From: Sinorhizobium sp. BG8
GTDB taxonomy: Bacteria; Pseudomonadota; Alphaproteobacteria; Rhizobiales; Rhizobiaceae
NCBI RefSeq assembly: GCF_016864555.1
Contig: NZ_CP044011.1
Location: forward strand, 849,001-913,000
Direction: 5' to 3'
DNA: 64,000 nt
Positions 16,663 through 25,900 of this stretch are shown piece after piece. How positions within the stretch are numbered: position 1 is the first letter of the stretch; every line of letters starts with the position of its first letter. A program made the translations under genes and the position numbers. The notes below the pieces were generated by a model, which ran no database searches, was not told the DNA's origin, and was given only the letters and a program-made list of their open reading frames with translations.

Positions 16663-17397
16663 ATGCGCCGTGGAACAGCCGACTATCCGCACACAGTCTC
16701 GACGGCCTTCGAGGACTATGAATCGACCAGGCTGGGCAAATTCTTCGGCCCTGCGGCCAACCAGCATCCGGGTCTTTCCGGCTTCAGCCTCTTGAGCCAC
16801 GGGCGCGAAGCCTTCATCGTCCGTCTCGCGCTGGCCGATTTGGCCGAGCGAAGTCTCGACATGCAGTATTGTTCCTGGGACGGGGATACGACTGGCCGGA
16901 TCATCCTCGACAGCGCAATCAAGGCGGCCGATCGTGGGGTCCGGGCGCGGCTCCTCGTCGACGATCCCTTCTACAGGGCGAGCGATGCCGTTAAAGCCGC
17001 GCTCGATGCTCACCCGAATGTCGAGATCCGTCTCTTCACCCCGCTCACCAATCGAAGATGGCCCATTCTCGACTTCGGCAGGGTCAACCGCCGCATGCAC
17101 AACAAGTTGACGGTCGCTGACAATGCGGCAGCGATCGTCAGTGGCCGCAATATCGGTGACATCTATTTTGGCGTGATCGAGAGCCCGGAACTTGCAGAAA
17201 GGCTGACGACCTACATGGCGACGGGTGTAGCGCCTGCCAACAGCTATCACGTTGTCGTCGACCCGAATGGCAAGATCGCCTGGGAAACGGTGAAGGACGG
17301 TCAAAATGTGCGCTACTGGGACGAGCCCCAAGCCGGCTTCCGCCGACGCCTAGTCGCCAACCTTTGGAGGCTCTTACCGATCAACTCGCAACTCTGA
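16663..17397 (+). CDS. Phospholipase D-like protein with large internal deletion
   Basis: A 244-residue protein related to the cardiolipin synthase/YmdC-type PLD family (about 480-520 residues with two HKD motifs). Residues 1-165 match the N-terminal half, ending in one HKD motif (MHNKLTVADNAAAIVSGRNIGD). Directly afterwards the sequence jumps to the C-terminal end of the family (VIESPELAERLTTYM, GVAPANSYHVVVD, LLPINSQL). The second HKD motif and about 220 residues are missing, in frame. PLD enzymes need two HKD motifs, so activity would require a dimer. A GGGGGAG Shine-Dalgarno supports ATG 16663. Confidence 0.75.
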   Translation: MRRGTADYPHTVSTAFEDYESTRLGKFFGPAANQHPGLSGFSLLSHGREAFIVRLALADLAERSLDMQYCSWDGDTTGRIILDSAIKAADRGVRARLLVDDPFYRASDAVKAALDAHPNVEIRLFTPLTNRRWPILDFGRVNRRMHNKLTVADNAAAIVSGRNIGDIYFGVIESPELAERLTTYMATGVAPANSYHVVVDPNGKIAWETVKDGQNVRYWDEPQAGFRRRLVANLWRLLPINSQL

Positions 17398-17615
17398 CAC
17401 TTGCCACAAAGCCACCGACCAAGCGTATCGGCGCCGCTGTGCTTAGGTGGCAGACGATGTCGCGATACAGAGCCTTGCGGGGCGGCTGAACTGATCACAG
17501 CGAGGCTGCTCAAAAGCATTTCCTGGAGTAAGCTTAGGCTTTGGGGGAATTCGCTCCGACGGGAATCTCGGCAATGTTCCGGAAAGGGGCGGTTGTCAAC
17601 TGGGAGGAGCCGGTC

Positions 17616-18446
17616 ATGAATGACGATGTTGAAACTGTCGCGCGGCGGACCGAGGATGGTGCAGGTGAGAAGCTCAAGGAAAAGGCATATCTCAAGAAGC
17701 TGAGGAAGCTGCAGGAGGAAGTGTGCACGCTTCAGGACTGGGTCAAGCACACGGGCAAGCGCATTATCATCATTTTCGAAGGGCGCGATGCCGCGGGCAA
17801 GGGCGGTCTGATCCGAGCACTCACCGAACGCGTCAGCCCACGCGTGTTTCGGGTTGTGGCTCTTCCAGCTCCTTCCGACAGGCAGAAAAGTCAGCTCTAC
17901 ATGCAACGTTACATCGAACAGTTTCCTGCCGCGGGCGAAGTCCTCATTTTCGACAGAAGCTGGTACAATCGCGCAGGCGTCGAAAATGTGATGGGCTTTT
18001 GCACCGAGGAGGAGCACCAGGAGTTCCTGCGTCTGTGTCCGCTGGTGGAGCGACACATCATCCAGAACGGTATCATCTTGATAAAATACTGGTTGGAAGT
18101 CGGCAACGCCGAGCAGAAACGGCGCTTCGAGGCGCGCATTGCCGACCGTCTGCGGCAATGGAAGCTGTCGCCCATGGACCTTCCGTCGCGCGAACGCTGG
18201 TACGAATATTCGCGCGCCCGGGACCAGATGCTCGAGGCGACTGATACCGACGAGTCTCCCTGGTTTATCGTTCGTTCCGATGACAAGAAGCGTGCGCGAC
18301 TGAACTGCATCGCGCATCTTCTTTCGCGCATCCCCTATGAACATATCCCGCGTGCCGAGGTGATTTTGCCCAAGCGATCGACAGAGCACGAGTACGACGA
18401 CACGGCTCCGATTAAAAACCGCCGCTGGATCCCGCAGAAGTATTGA
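17616..18446 (+). CDS. ppk2: Polyphosphate kinase 2 (PPK2)
   Basis: A 276-residue PPK2-family kinase that transfers phosphate between polyphosphate and nucleotides, usually making GTP or ATP from polyP. Walker A is GRDAAGKGG at residues 56-64. The lid/Walker B region is FDRSWYNRAGVE (112-123). The segment IIIIFEGRDAAGK and the C-terminal YEYIP-like PYEHIPR are family marks. It is a one-domain protein, as in class I PPK2. ATG 17616 is chosen because GGGAGGAG precedes it by about 8 bases; an in-frame extension to 17541 is not conserved. It is 218 bases downstream of the PLD-like gene. Confidence 0.93.
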   Translation: MNDDVETVARRTEDGAGEKLKEKAYLKKLRKLQEEVCTLQDWVKHTGKRIIIIFEGRDAAGKGGLIRALTERVSPRVFRVVALPAPSDRQKSQLYMQRYIEQFPAAGEVLIFDRSWYNRAGVENVMGFCTEEEHQEFLRLCPLVERHIIQNGIILIKYWLEVGNAEQKRRFEARIADRLRQWKLSPMDLPSRERWYEYSRARDQMLEATDTDESPWFIVRSDDKKRARLNCIAHLLSRIPYEHIPRAEVILPKRSTEHEYDDTAPIKNRRWIPQKY

Positions 18447-18685
18447 GGGCACGTCGGTTCGGGCGGGTGCGATTGAGCCGAATGGCGCCAACGGAGCGAG
18501 GCCGACCGTAGGATGGATGAGTTGTGCGGTGATTGACCGCAGTCCTCCTTGCCTCTGTTGCCAGAACGGCCGGGTTGAGGCCGAAGCCGGTCAGGTTGCC
18601 CGTGTGCTCTACTCGACACGCACCCGGATCAGTCATACCATCATCGCGGGCCATGAAGAGAAATTGAAGACGAGGGGCGGTAGCT

Positions 18686-19156
18686 ATGTTGCTCTCCCAT
18701 CAGGCATCGATTTCGGTTGTTGGTACTGGCCGTAGCACGCATTCGATCGATCAGTCCGGTGCTTTGTGTTGGCGAATAAATCCAGAAACCAGTCTGACCG
18801 AAGTATTGCTCGTTGCTAGCCTTCGAACGGGCCAGTGGGGCATTCCGAAGGGCCATCTTGAGCACGACGAGACATCAGTTGCGGCGGCAGTTCGAGAAGC
18901 GTTTGAAGAAGCCGGCGCAATTGGCAGCGCCACAGCGAAGCCGGTGGGCAAATATACCTACAGCAAAGGTGACGGCCAGACTGTCTTCCGGGTAACGGTC
19001 CACCTGATCCACGTCGTCAGGACAGCCGAAGTCTATCCAGAGAAGCACCTGAGGCAGTCACGATGGGTGTCGACGGCGGATCTGCCGGAGCAGATTACGC
19101 GCCCAATGCTGCGAAGGTTCCTTCTCGAATTTTTAGCAAAATCCGTCCAGCCGTAG
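18686..19156 (+). CDS. NUDIX hydrolase
   Basis: A 156-residue NUDIX protein cleaving nucleoside diphosphate-linked substrates. The full Nudix box lies at GHLEHDETSVAAAVREAFEEAGAIG (about residues 56-80), with Gly, the metal-binding RE-x2-EE core and final Gly-type residue present. The N-terminal strand GALCWRINPETSLTEVLLVAS and W-G-I-P-K-G before the box resemble the DIPP (diphosphoinositol polyphosphate) subgroup. Lying 240 bases after ppk2, it may act on polyphosphate-related or dinucleoside polyphosphate substrates; this is inference from position and subgroup. Confidence 0.88.
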   Translation: MLLSHQASISVVGTGRSTHSIDQSGALCWRINPETSLTEVLLVASLRTGQWGIPKGHLEHDETSVAAAVREAFEEAGAIGSATAKPVGKYTYSKGDGQTVFRVTVHLIHVVRTAEVYPEKHLRQSRWVSTADLPEQITRPMLRRFLLEFLAKSVQP

Positions 19157-19256
19157 TCCAACCATTTCCGCCGAAGCGTTCGGCAAGGGTTACAACATAA
19201 TGCAGATCTGGAAAGACCGGATGGACTCGCGTGTCTGGATTCTCCGGCCGACTTCT

Positions 19257-19958
19257 CTACCCGAGCACGGCCGAGAACGTGTCGTTGAACTTGTAGCCGA
19301 CTGTCGCGGCAACATCCCAGTCGATATCGGCACCCCCGCCGCCAACCATTCCCGAACCGGTCACGAAGAAATTGGGCGTCAGGAAATAGCTTCCCTTGAC
19401 GCCACCAAGCGCATCGACCCAGGTGTCGCCATCACTTATCGACCGTCCATCGAGAATGCCGCCGCGTGCAGAAATCTCGGTATCAGCCGACCAGACACGC
19501 AGTCCACCAACGACGTCGAGATGTCCCGCGCTGTCTTCCAGCACGGCGTAACCAACGCCTGCAAAACCAGCAAATGTCGAGGCATCAGCATCAATGCTGT
19601 TAGCGAAAAAACCCGTCGGCGTTGCCTGGTTTCCCGACAGCTTTGTGTAAAGAACATCGCCCACGACGCTAAAGCGGCCGTAACGTGCCTCTCCAATAGC
19701 CATCGCCGCGAAGTCGAGATGTTCCCAGATGTCGCTGAACGAAGCGTCCACATGAACCCGCCGTCCACGGGTCCCCAGGTCACCGGAAAGCCCCGCCGCC
19801 CAGAAATAAGGTGCGAAGGTGAAGGTCCAGCCGCTTTCAGTCTCTATCTGCTGCACCTCGGGCGAAACGGCAACCGGCGTAATATCCGCCGCCATTGCGC
19901 CGTGGGCGGCCAGCGAGAATTCGATGCACAAGACGGTGGAAATAATGAGACGCGTCAT
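19257..19958 (-). CDS. Outer-membrane beta-barrel protein, C-terminus shortened
   Basis: A 233-residue exported protein with signal peptide (residues 1-23, ending AMAAD). Alternating amphipathic strands follow (WTFTFAPYFWAAGLSGDLG, FAAMAIGEARYGRFSVVGDVLYTKL, GHLDVVGGLRVWSADTEI, WDVAATVGYKFNDTFSAVLG). It resembles rhizobial outer-membrane proteins that end in two more strands and a terminal Phe. Here a TAG follows ...FSAVLG, and no frame downstream restores the missing strands or a C-terminal aromatic residue. Insertion by the BAM machinery may therefore be impaired. A GGAGAG Shine-Dalgarno precedes ATG 19958. Confidence 0.65.
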   Translation of the reverse strand: MTRLIISTVLCIEFSLAAHGAMAADITPVAVSPEVQQIETESGWTFTFAPYFWAAGLSGDLGTRGRRVHVDASFSDIWEHLDFAAMAIGEARYGRFSVVGDVLYTKLSGNQATPTGFFANSIDADASTFAGFAGVGYAVLEDSAGHLDVVGGLRVWSADTEISARGGILDGRSISDGDTWVDALGGVKGSYFLTPNFFVTGSGMVGGGGADIDWDVAATVGYKFNDTFSAVLG

Positions 19959-20736
19959 GTGGCTCTCCGGGAGTTCCAGCTTGGATACCGCGAATTGCCA
20001 TCACGAAAACCATCCGGTTCGACAGGGTAGGTAAATGGCACGACAGTAACACCATGACATGGGTGCCTTGGCAAGCTCGCCAAAAGCAGTCTGAATGATG
20101 GGCCCTTCAGAGCGGGCCGAGCATAGACTGTACCCACGCGCCAAGGCGGATAAGACCGATCACAGTTGGTGAACTGACTGTATCGGTTTCCGCTACGTGG
20201 AACTCCATGGAAGATTCGTGCCAAGGCCGCCTCAGTATCGGCGGAGGCGCGACGATCCCCGCTAGTCGATGTCGACGTCCCCTTCTGGCGCAACTGCGAT
20301 CCGCGTGGTCACTGCGTTATGTCCCCTTTGCAGCAACAGCCAGTGGTGTCTCGTTGACCATTATGGCGGCGCAATGCTGCCGTTCACGGACTGACGCGTG
20401 GGCGGCGCCTTAGGGGCAGACAGAATGTGCTCCCACGAGCCCTGCGCGGCTTGTTGCTGGAATGTTCGCGTTCTGGGCCATGGTGATCGCATAATGTATC
20501 GACTGGAACGCCTATCAGGTCGCCGATGATTGAGGTCATTCCTTGATGCGGGAGAGCTGATCCAGTGCTTCGTGGTGATTGAAGCCCAAGCAGCGAGAAT
20601 TTTTAACGTGTGCTTTGCGGGTGCTGACCAATCTGTTCGAGTTGCGCAGCGGCCCGGACAATTACATGGACCTGTGCTTCTGAACCACAGGGCGCTCTAC
20701 CCCATCGTCACAGCGGTCGCTCTAGCGTTCATGACG
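19959..20736. other. Long non-coding stretch upstream of the outer-membrane gene
   Basis: About 780 bases hold no gene I can support. Short open frames on both strands have arginine-rich, low-information translations and no ribosome binding site. It is probably relic DNA of the island. I see no hairpin with T run or repeat worth naming. Confidence 0.4.
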
Positions 20737-20967
20737 CTATCTACTCTTTTTCGGCTTCGACGGGGGCAGGCCTTCGCGTTGCATTTGTTTGCGAGCATTC
20801 TTGCGCTGGCGGCTCACCGCCTCGGCTTTCTCGCGTGCCCTCTTAACCCAGGGCTTTTCAAAAGCTTCGCGCATCCGCATTTCACAAAAAATGCCCTCGC
20901 GCTGGAGCTTCTTTTTCAGGACGCGGAGCGCCTGATCGCCACTATTATCGCGTACTAGAACCTGCAT
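20737..20967 (-). CDS. rpsU: Ribosomal protein S21 paralogue
   Basis: A 76-residue protein with the bS21 sequence pattern: [20 protein letters not shown], then [20 protein letters not shown], then [15 protein letters not shown] and a basic tail. bS21 is the small-subunit protein near the mRNA 5' end at the anti-Shine-Dalgarno. Core rpsU in alphaproteobacteria has about the same length. Its presence inside a mobile island, rather than in a housekeeping position, suggests an extra copy. There is a CysEM substitution where most S21 have arginine/lysine. The Shine-Dalgarno is weak. Confidence 0.88.
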   Translation of the reverse strand: MQVLVRDNSGDQALRVLKKKLQREGIFCEMRMREAFEKPWVKRAREKAEAVSRQRKNARKQMQREGLPPSKPKKSR

Positions 20968-21107
20968 TGGCCGCTCGTAGCTGGAAAAGGTTGCTCAACT
21001 TACGAGTTTTCGAGCTGATTCCAAGTTCACAGTTGCAGAAATTCGAGCCTGAAACCGGGTCAGGCGCGAAAATCTGATCCTCGAACGATGCCTCGAGTGG
21101 AAGGCTT

Positions 21108-21902
21108 TCATGCCACCACAATCGGGACTTTGGTCGGTGACGCCTTCACTCGGTTGTAAAGGTCGATGACGTCCTGGTTGATCATGCGCACGCATCCGGA
21201 AGATGCCTGAGTGCCAATGGTCCACCATTCCGGTGAGCCGTGTACGCGATAGCCAGTGTCGTGGCCGTCCTTGTATATATAGTGCGCTCGGGCGCCGAGC
21301 GGGTTGTCGGGTCCGCCCGGCTGACCGTCCGTCCATTTCACGAGCTCTGGCTTGCGCGCGATCATCTCTTTGGGCGGCGTCCAAGTCGGCCACTGCTTTG
21401 TATACTGGATCTCGGCGCGACCGCTCCATTCGAAGCCGGCCTTACCGATTCCGACGCCGTAACGGATTGCTTCACCGCCTTCCTGCACCCAATAGAGATG
21501 CCGCTCGTTAAGCCGTACCACGATGGTGCCCGGCGCCTCTCCGGTTGGATCTATAACGATTTGCCGCCGGAATTCCGGCTTGACCTTCTGGTATGGGATT
21601 GCCGGGATCACGAAACCATTGTCGCTCATCGAGGCATACATCGTGCCGTTGTCGGTGATGTTGCTGTCGACGCTGATCGGTGGGATAGCCCCGGTCGACA
21701 TGTGATCAACGCCCGCAGGCGACAAACGAGCGGACGGCTCGAGCGGTTCCAGCGACGGGAGTTCAAGCACCCGCGAGCAGCCGGAGGCACCAAGTAGCGT
21801 CATGACACCGAGGCCTGAAAGCACGGTGCGACGGGAGACGACATAACCAGGCTCTGAAATGGTGGCGCCGGAGGACAGCTTCTGATCTTGCGGCTTACGC
21901 AT
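21108..21902 (-). CDS. L,D-transpeptidase (YkuD domain), Tat/lipobox leader
   Basis: A 264-residue L,D-transpeptidase that makes 3-3 crosslinks or attaches proteins to peptidoglycan. The leader has a twin-arginine motif (SRRTVL, residues 23-28), a hydrophobic stretch and a lipobox-like LGASGC with Cys42, so it may be a Tat-exported lipoprotein. The YkuD domain covers about 125-262. Its catalytic motif HGSPEWWTIGTQASSGCVRM contains the His and Cys pair. The VVRLNERHLYWVQEGGEAIRY strands start the domain. It is typical of the ErfK/YbiS group in Rhizobiales. It is the last gene before the first IS6 copy. Confidence 0.92.
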   Translation of the reverse strand: MRKPQDQKLSSGATISEPGYVVSRRTVLSGLGVMTLLGASGCSRVLELPSLEPLEPSARLSPAGVDHMSTGAIPPISVDSNITDNGTMYASMSDNGFVIPAIPYQKVKPEFRRQIVIDPTGEAPGTIVVRLNERHLYWVQEGGEAIRYGVGIGKAGFEWSGRAEIQYTKQWPTWTPPKEMIARKPELVKWTDGQPGGPDNPLGARAHYIYKDGHDTGYRVHGSPEWWTIGTQASSGCVRMINQDVIDLYNRVKASPTKVPIVVA

Positions 21903-22174
21903 GCACTCTTCACCCCAAAAGAACGGTCGGCATCATGCCTCCGGCTGGGCGCATTTTCGCAATTCATGGTTAAGATGGCGTGAAACGGGCCTGCCCACCG
22001 CTTTCTACTTGCAAGTGCAGGGTGGCAGACGCGATGCCATGCATGAGCCAATTTCTCGTTGGAAGGACTGCATTTCTGGTTACTGGCAGCAGTTACGCAC
22101 TCCATTGAACCCAGGGCGCGAGCTGCTTGTCCGCGGTTCGAATCCGTTCAAGAGCATCTCTCTTCCGACCATCC

Positions 22175-22985
22175 GGCATTGTAAACTTAACAAAAATTCG
22201 ATTTCGATGTGCGATCACAGGACTATGACACACCGTGATCCGCTTTGCCGTCGCCATCGCTTTCCCGCCGAGGTGATCGCTCATGCCGTTTGGCTGTATT
22301 TCCGCTTTCCTCTCAGCCTGCGGATTGTTGAGGACATGCTGGCTGCCCGCGGGATCATTGTCTCGCATCAAACGATCCGACTATGGGCGGAGAAGTTCGG
22401 CCGAGCCTTCGCCAACGACATCCGCCGTCGCTCGGTCGGAAAGCTTGGTGACAAGTGGCACCTCGACGAGGTGGTCATCACCATTCGCGGCAGAAGGTAC
22501 TGGCTCTGGCGTGCCGTCGATCAGGACGGCTTCGTTCTGGACGTTCTCGTGCAAAGCCGCCGAAATGCAAAGGCGGCAAAGCGCCTGATGCGCAAGCTCT
22601 TGAAGGACCAGGGACAGCCGCCACGGGTGATGATTACCGACAAGCTTCGATCCTACGACGCCGCGAAGCGAGATGTCATGCCTGGTGTCGAACACCGCTC
22701 GCATAAGGGCCTCAACAATCGGGCGGAGAATTCTCCCCAGCCGGTTCGGCGACGGGAGCGGACCATGAAACGCTTCAAGTCGCAGCGACATTTACAACGT
22801 TTCGTCTCCATCCATGACCCGGTTGCCAACCTCTTTCATATTCCTCGCCACGACATTCCCTCCCGCCATCATCGCGAACTGCGAGATGCAGCGATGAGCT
22901 TGTGGTCGCGAATCGCTCGTGTCTGAGCGACAAACCCAAGCCATCGTGATAATCCGTCGCCAATCGCGATTAAGTTTACGATGCC
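22175..22985 (+). mobile_element. IS6-family insertion sequence, copy 1
   Basis: An 811-bp element with terminal inverted repeats GGCATTGTAAACTTAA at the left and GGCATCGTAAACTTAA (complement) at the right. It encodes one 239-residue transposase. The adjacent 8-mers, GACCATCC and GTCAGCGC, do not match, so no target duplication is visible. An inverted second copy lies at 28251-29062. The right end stops one base from the stop codon of the large secreted protein gene. Confidence 0.9.
22207..22926 (+). CDS. IS6-family transposase (copy 1)
   Basis: A 239-residue DDE transposase of the IS6/IS26 family. An N-terminal HTH (FPAEVIAHAVWLYFRFPLSL, then MLAARGIIVSHQTIRLWAEK) precedes the catalytic core. 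The acidic residues lie in WHLDEVVITIRG, VMITDKLRSYDAA and NNRAENSPQPVRRRER. The ATG at 22207 lies 32 bases inside the left repeat; open sequence further upstream belongs to flanking DNA. The protein is identical to that of the second copy, implying recent duplication. Confidence 0.93.
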   Translation: MCDHRTMTHRDPLCRRHRFPAEVIAHAVWLYFRFPLSLRIVEDMLAARGIIVSHQTIRLWAEKFGRAFANDIRRRSVGKLGDKWHLDEVVITIRGRRYWLWRAVDQDGFVLDVLVQSRRNAKAAKRLMRKLLKDQGQPPRVMITDKLRSYDAAKRDVMPGVEHRSHKGLNNRAENSPQPVRRRERTMKRFKSQRHLQRFVSIHDPVANLFHIPRHDIPSRHHRELRDAAMSLWSRIARV

Positions 22986-22986
22986 G

Positions 22987-25900
22987 TCAGCGCCTAGAGA
23001 TCACGCGTCCGTCTTCCTTGCTGATGACGAAAGCGTCCCCCATCAGTTGGAGGCCGATCGATACTTCTGCTGTCCCCACTGAGGTGGCATTTCGTACCGG
23101 ATCACGAGCGTACCATTCAACTAGACCTTGAACGATGCAGGAGTTCGATGCATCGCAAACAGAAGTGCTCATGTCGGGACGAAAGTGATAGTCGCGCATC
23201 GGCCAGCGGCTCGCAAACTCTCGCTTTTCTTCCATCACTCTGTCGCGAGACCAATTGCTGTCGTAGAACTCAACGCGTGGAGAATACATCAATTCGAGGT
23301 CTTGCAGAGCCATGGCGTTGGGTTGCGACCACGCTCGGTTATGGCGTGCCACGGCATCAATGGCCTGCTCAACCGGCGAGCGCGCCGATACCTGCGACGG
23401 CGGACCACGGCGAATCTGCTCAATCCGGGTTACCTTCTCCCCATAGCGGCTGTTGTGTGCAGCGATCAATGCATTCTCGAGTACTCGGCGGTCGACTTCC
23501 TCGAGCCGGCGCGGCGAAATTGCTCCCTGGCCTTCTTCGTAGTACCAGCGCACGACATCTATATCGACGGGCCTCGATAGGCCGCCGTCTGGAAAATCTC
23601 GCTCGAGTGCGGCTGCGAGAGCAGGGTAGGGCGTGTCGACGTTTCCAAGCCAATCACGGATCTCCGCTTCGGAAACGCTGTAGACGATGCCACGGCCGAG
23701 CAGCCGGCGGAGGGGATCGGGCTCGAGAAGAACGCGTGTGGGATTGGCTGTGTCAGTAAGATCCAAAATCAGAACTTCCCCGGTCGCATCGTTGCGAATT
23801 GTCATGGCGGGCAGGCCGGGAGTGCTGTTCATCACTGTACCGGCGGCGAGTCTGTTGCCGGCTGGATCGGTATTTCGAATCGCCCCGTCAATCGCCGCGA
23901 TGCCAGTCGACTGAACCATCGGGGTGGAGAGTCCAGCCGTGAAACGGATTTCGTTCCCGCCAAAGGCTGCGTAGCGATTGTCGTCGGTCTGGTTGAACGT
24001 GCGACCGCGGTTGCGGGCAATAGTCCGGTCGGCGAAACGTCGCAACGAGATGTTGCTGATTTTGCTTCTTGGCACGGCCTCGAGAATTCCAAACCCGGTA
24101 CCTGCACCCCAGACCGCGGCATAGAACCCGTATTCCGTCGTATTCGGAGTCCTGCAGGCATCAGTCGCCGCGTCGATAAAGGTCCATGCGCCACGAGCGA
24201 TGACACATTCGGCTTTGGCAGTATATCGTGGCGGAATGGTTGGTCGCATTCCACAAGCGAACCCAGGAGCGACGCAAAGGCCGGCGGGACGGAACCGATC
24301 GTTGGATACTCCCGCAAAGCGGATCATTTGGTTGATAGTGGTGCCATCTCCGGTGGGGATCAATGCCGTCGGCTGCTCGACACCAAGGTCTTCGTTCAAC
24401 CCAGTGCCGACCACTTCATAGGCATAGTCTGCAGGCGCGCCGCCCCCGGAGATGAGGAAATCGGGCTCGGCAGCATAAGATTCACTCCCCCGGGCGTTGA
24501 ATCGCTGGTAGTATGACCGCGTGGCGGAATTGACCATGAAATCCAGAACGAGATTCGGCGGCTGGTAGTCGGTGGCCGTGGCAAGAAGAATTTCAGGAGC
24601 CGCATAGTGCTCAACGTGATTGGGTTGCCGGAGTTCACCCATCGTCCGAGTAGGTCCAGTATAGGCCAAAAAGCGCTTTTTCAGCCTGTCAGCCTGGTGG
24701 TTGAATAGGTCGGCGTGATTATTGCTGACGCGCCGACGGTACGGGGGATTCCGGCGTCCGTCATTCATCGACACAGCTGTTTTGGTAGATAGATAGTCAA
24801 GTACCGCCTGGGCTGCCGTCTTTACCTGCGGATCTTCTGAAAAATCATAGAGATTTTGGATGGCCATCCAAGTATATCGCGAATAGGGACGAGAATTGTA
24901 TTCGATGAAATCGGAGTTCAGGTGTCCCTGTAGCTTTCGGATCAGATGATCTGCCAACCCATTCTGCCGGTTGTCAAACTGCGGATCGCCAGACTGCTTT
25001 GACCAGAGTTGATTGGTGAGAAATCGCGAGGAGTCGATCAGCCAGAGGTGGTTTTCGGTCTCAGGGATGATGACCCCAAAACAACCCATGCTACTAAGAT
25101 CCGGATTGTGAGGTCCGAACTGGTCCATCAGGCGCAGCATCCGATAGCGCACGTCTGGAGCGAGCAAGTGCCCGTACCGGTAGAGCAGGACAACGTAGCC
25201 TTTCAGTACCGTGTCGTATTCGCCGCTGTCTTTGCAGGGGGCCCCAATCGCCGTTCCAACCTTTGCGTGGATAGTTTGAACGCGGACGGCGTTCTCGATC
25301 TCGGTGAGCATGCCAAAGCGGTGGCCAAAACGACGCCGGTCTCTAGCGGGAAGGCCACGTGCCACGTCGCGGTCGAGCAGATACAGCGTCGCGATTGCGT
25401 TATTGGTCTGGCCATCACCCCAGGATCCACCATAGTCCGACCGATCGGCCAGAACTATTGCCGCGCGTTGAGCACGTTCTGCCTTGTCGCGCAGGGCATC
25501 GTGCACGTTTCGCGGCACATCAAGACCCGAGAAATCCAGTACATCGGTCTCAGTCTGGAAGAAGGTCGTTGCTGGGACAGTCCAACCCTGCGGGCATTCG
25601 ACCGAATCGAACGGTGGGATTCCTGAGGCGTCATCGCACCCTTGTACAGTGACGGTGTAGTTGCCTGTACCTGGACCGACGTTCGCCATCTCGGGGGAGT
25701 CTTCGTTGCCGAGAGGGCCAATAATCAAACGTCCTCCACGCGCACCCCGTATAACCTCGGGGCTGATATCCACGCCCTCGTAGTCGAGCCGGAGATCGAA
25801 CCAACTGTATGAGAAGGGGTCGCTGTCGCCCACATCAACGACAAGCTTGTCACCTTCTTGGAAGACGGATACGACCATTCTATCGCCCTGATCCGGGGAC

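Noticed and set aside
17313-18491. A 392-codon minus-strand frame opposite ppk2
   Set aside because: Antisense shadow of a well-conserved PPK2 gene; no signal, domain or start site.
22130-22150. GGTTCGAATCC, which looks like a tRNA T-loop, upstream of IS6 copy 1
   Set aside because: The flanking bases do not form a 5-bp T stem, and no acceptor or anticodon arm is near. It is not a second att site of the island.
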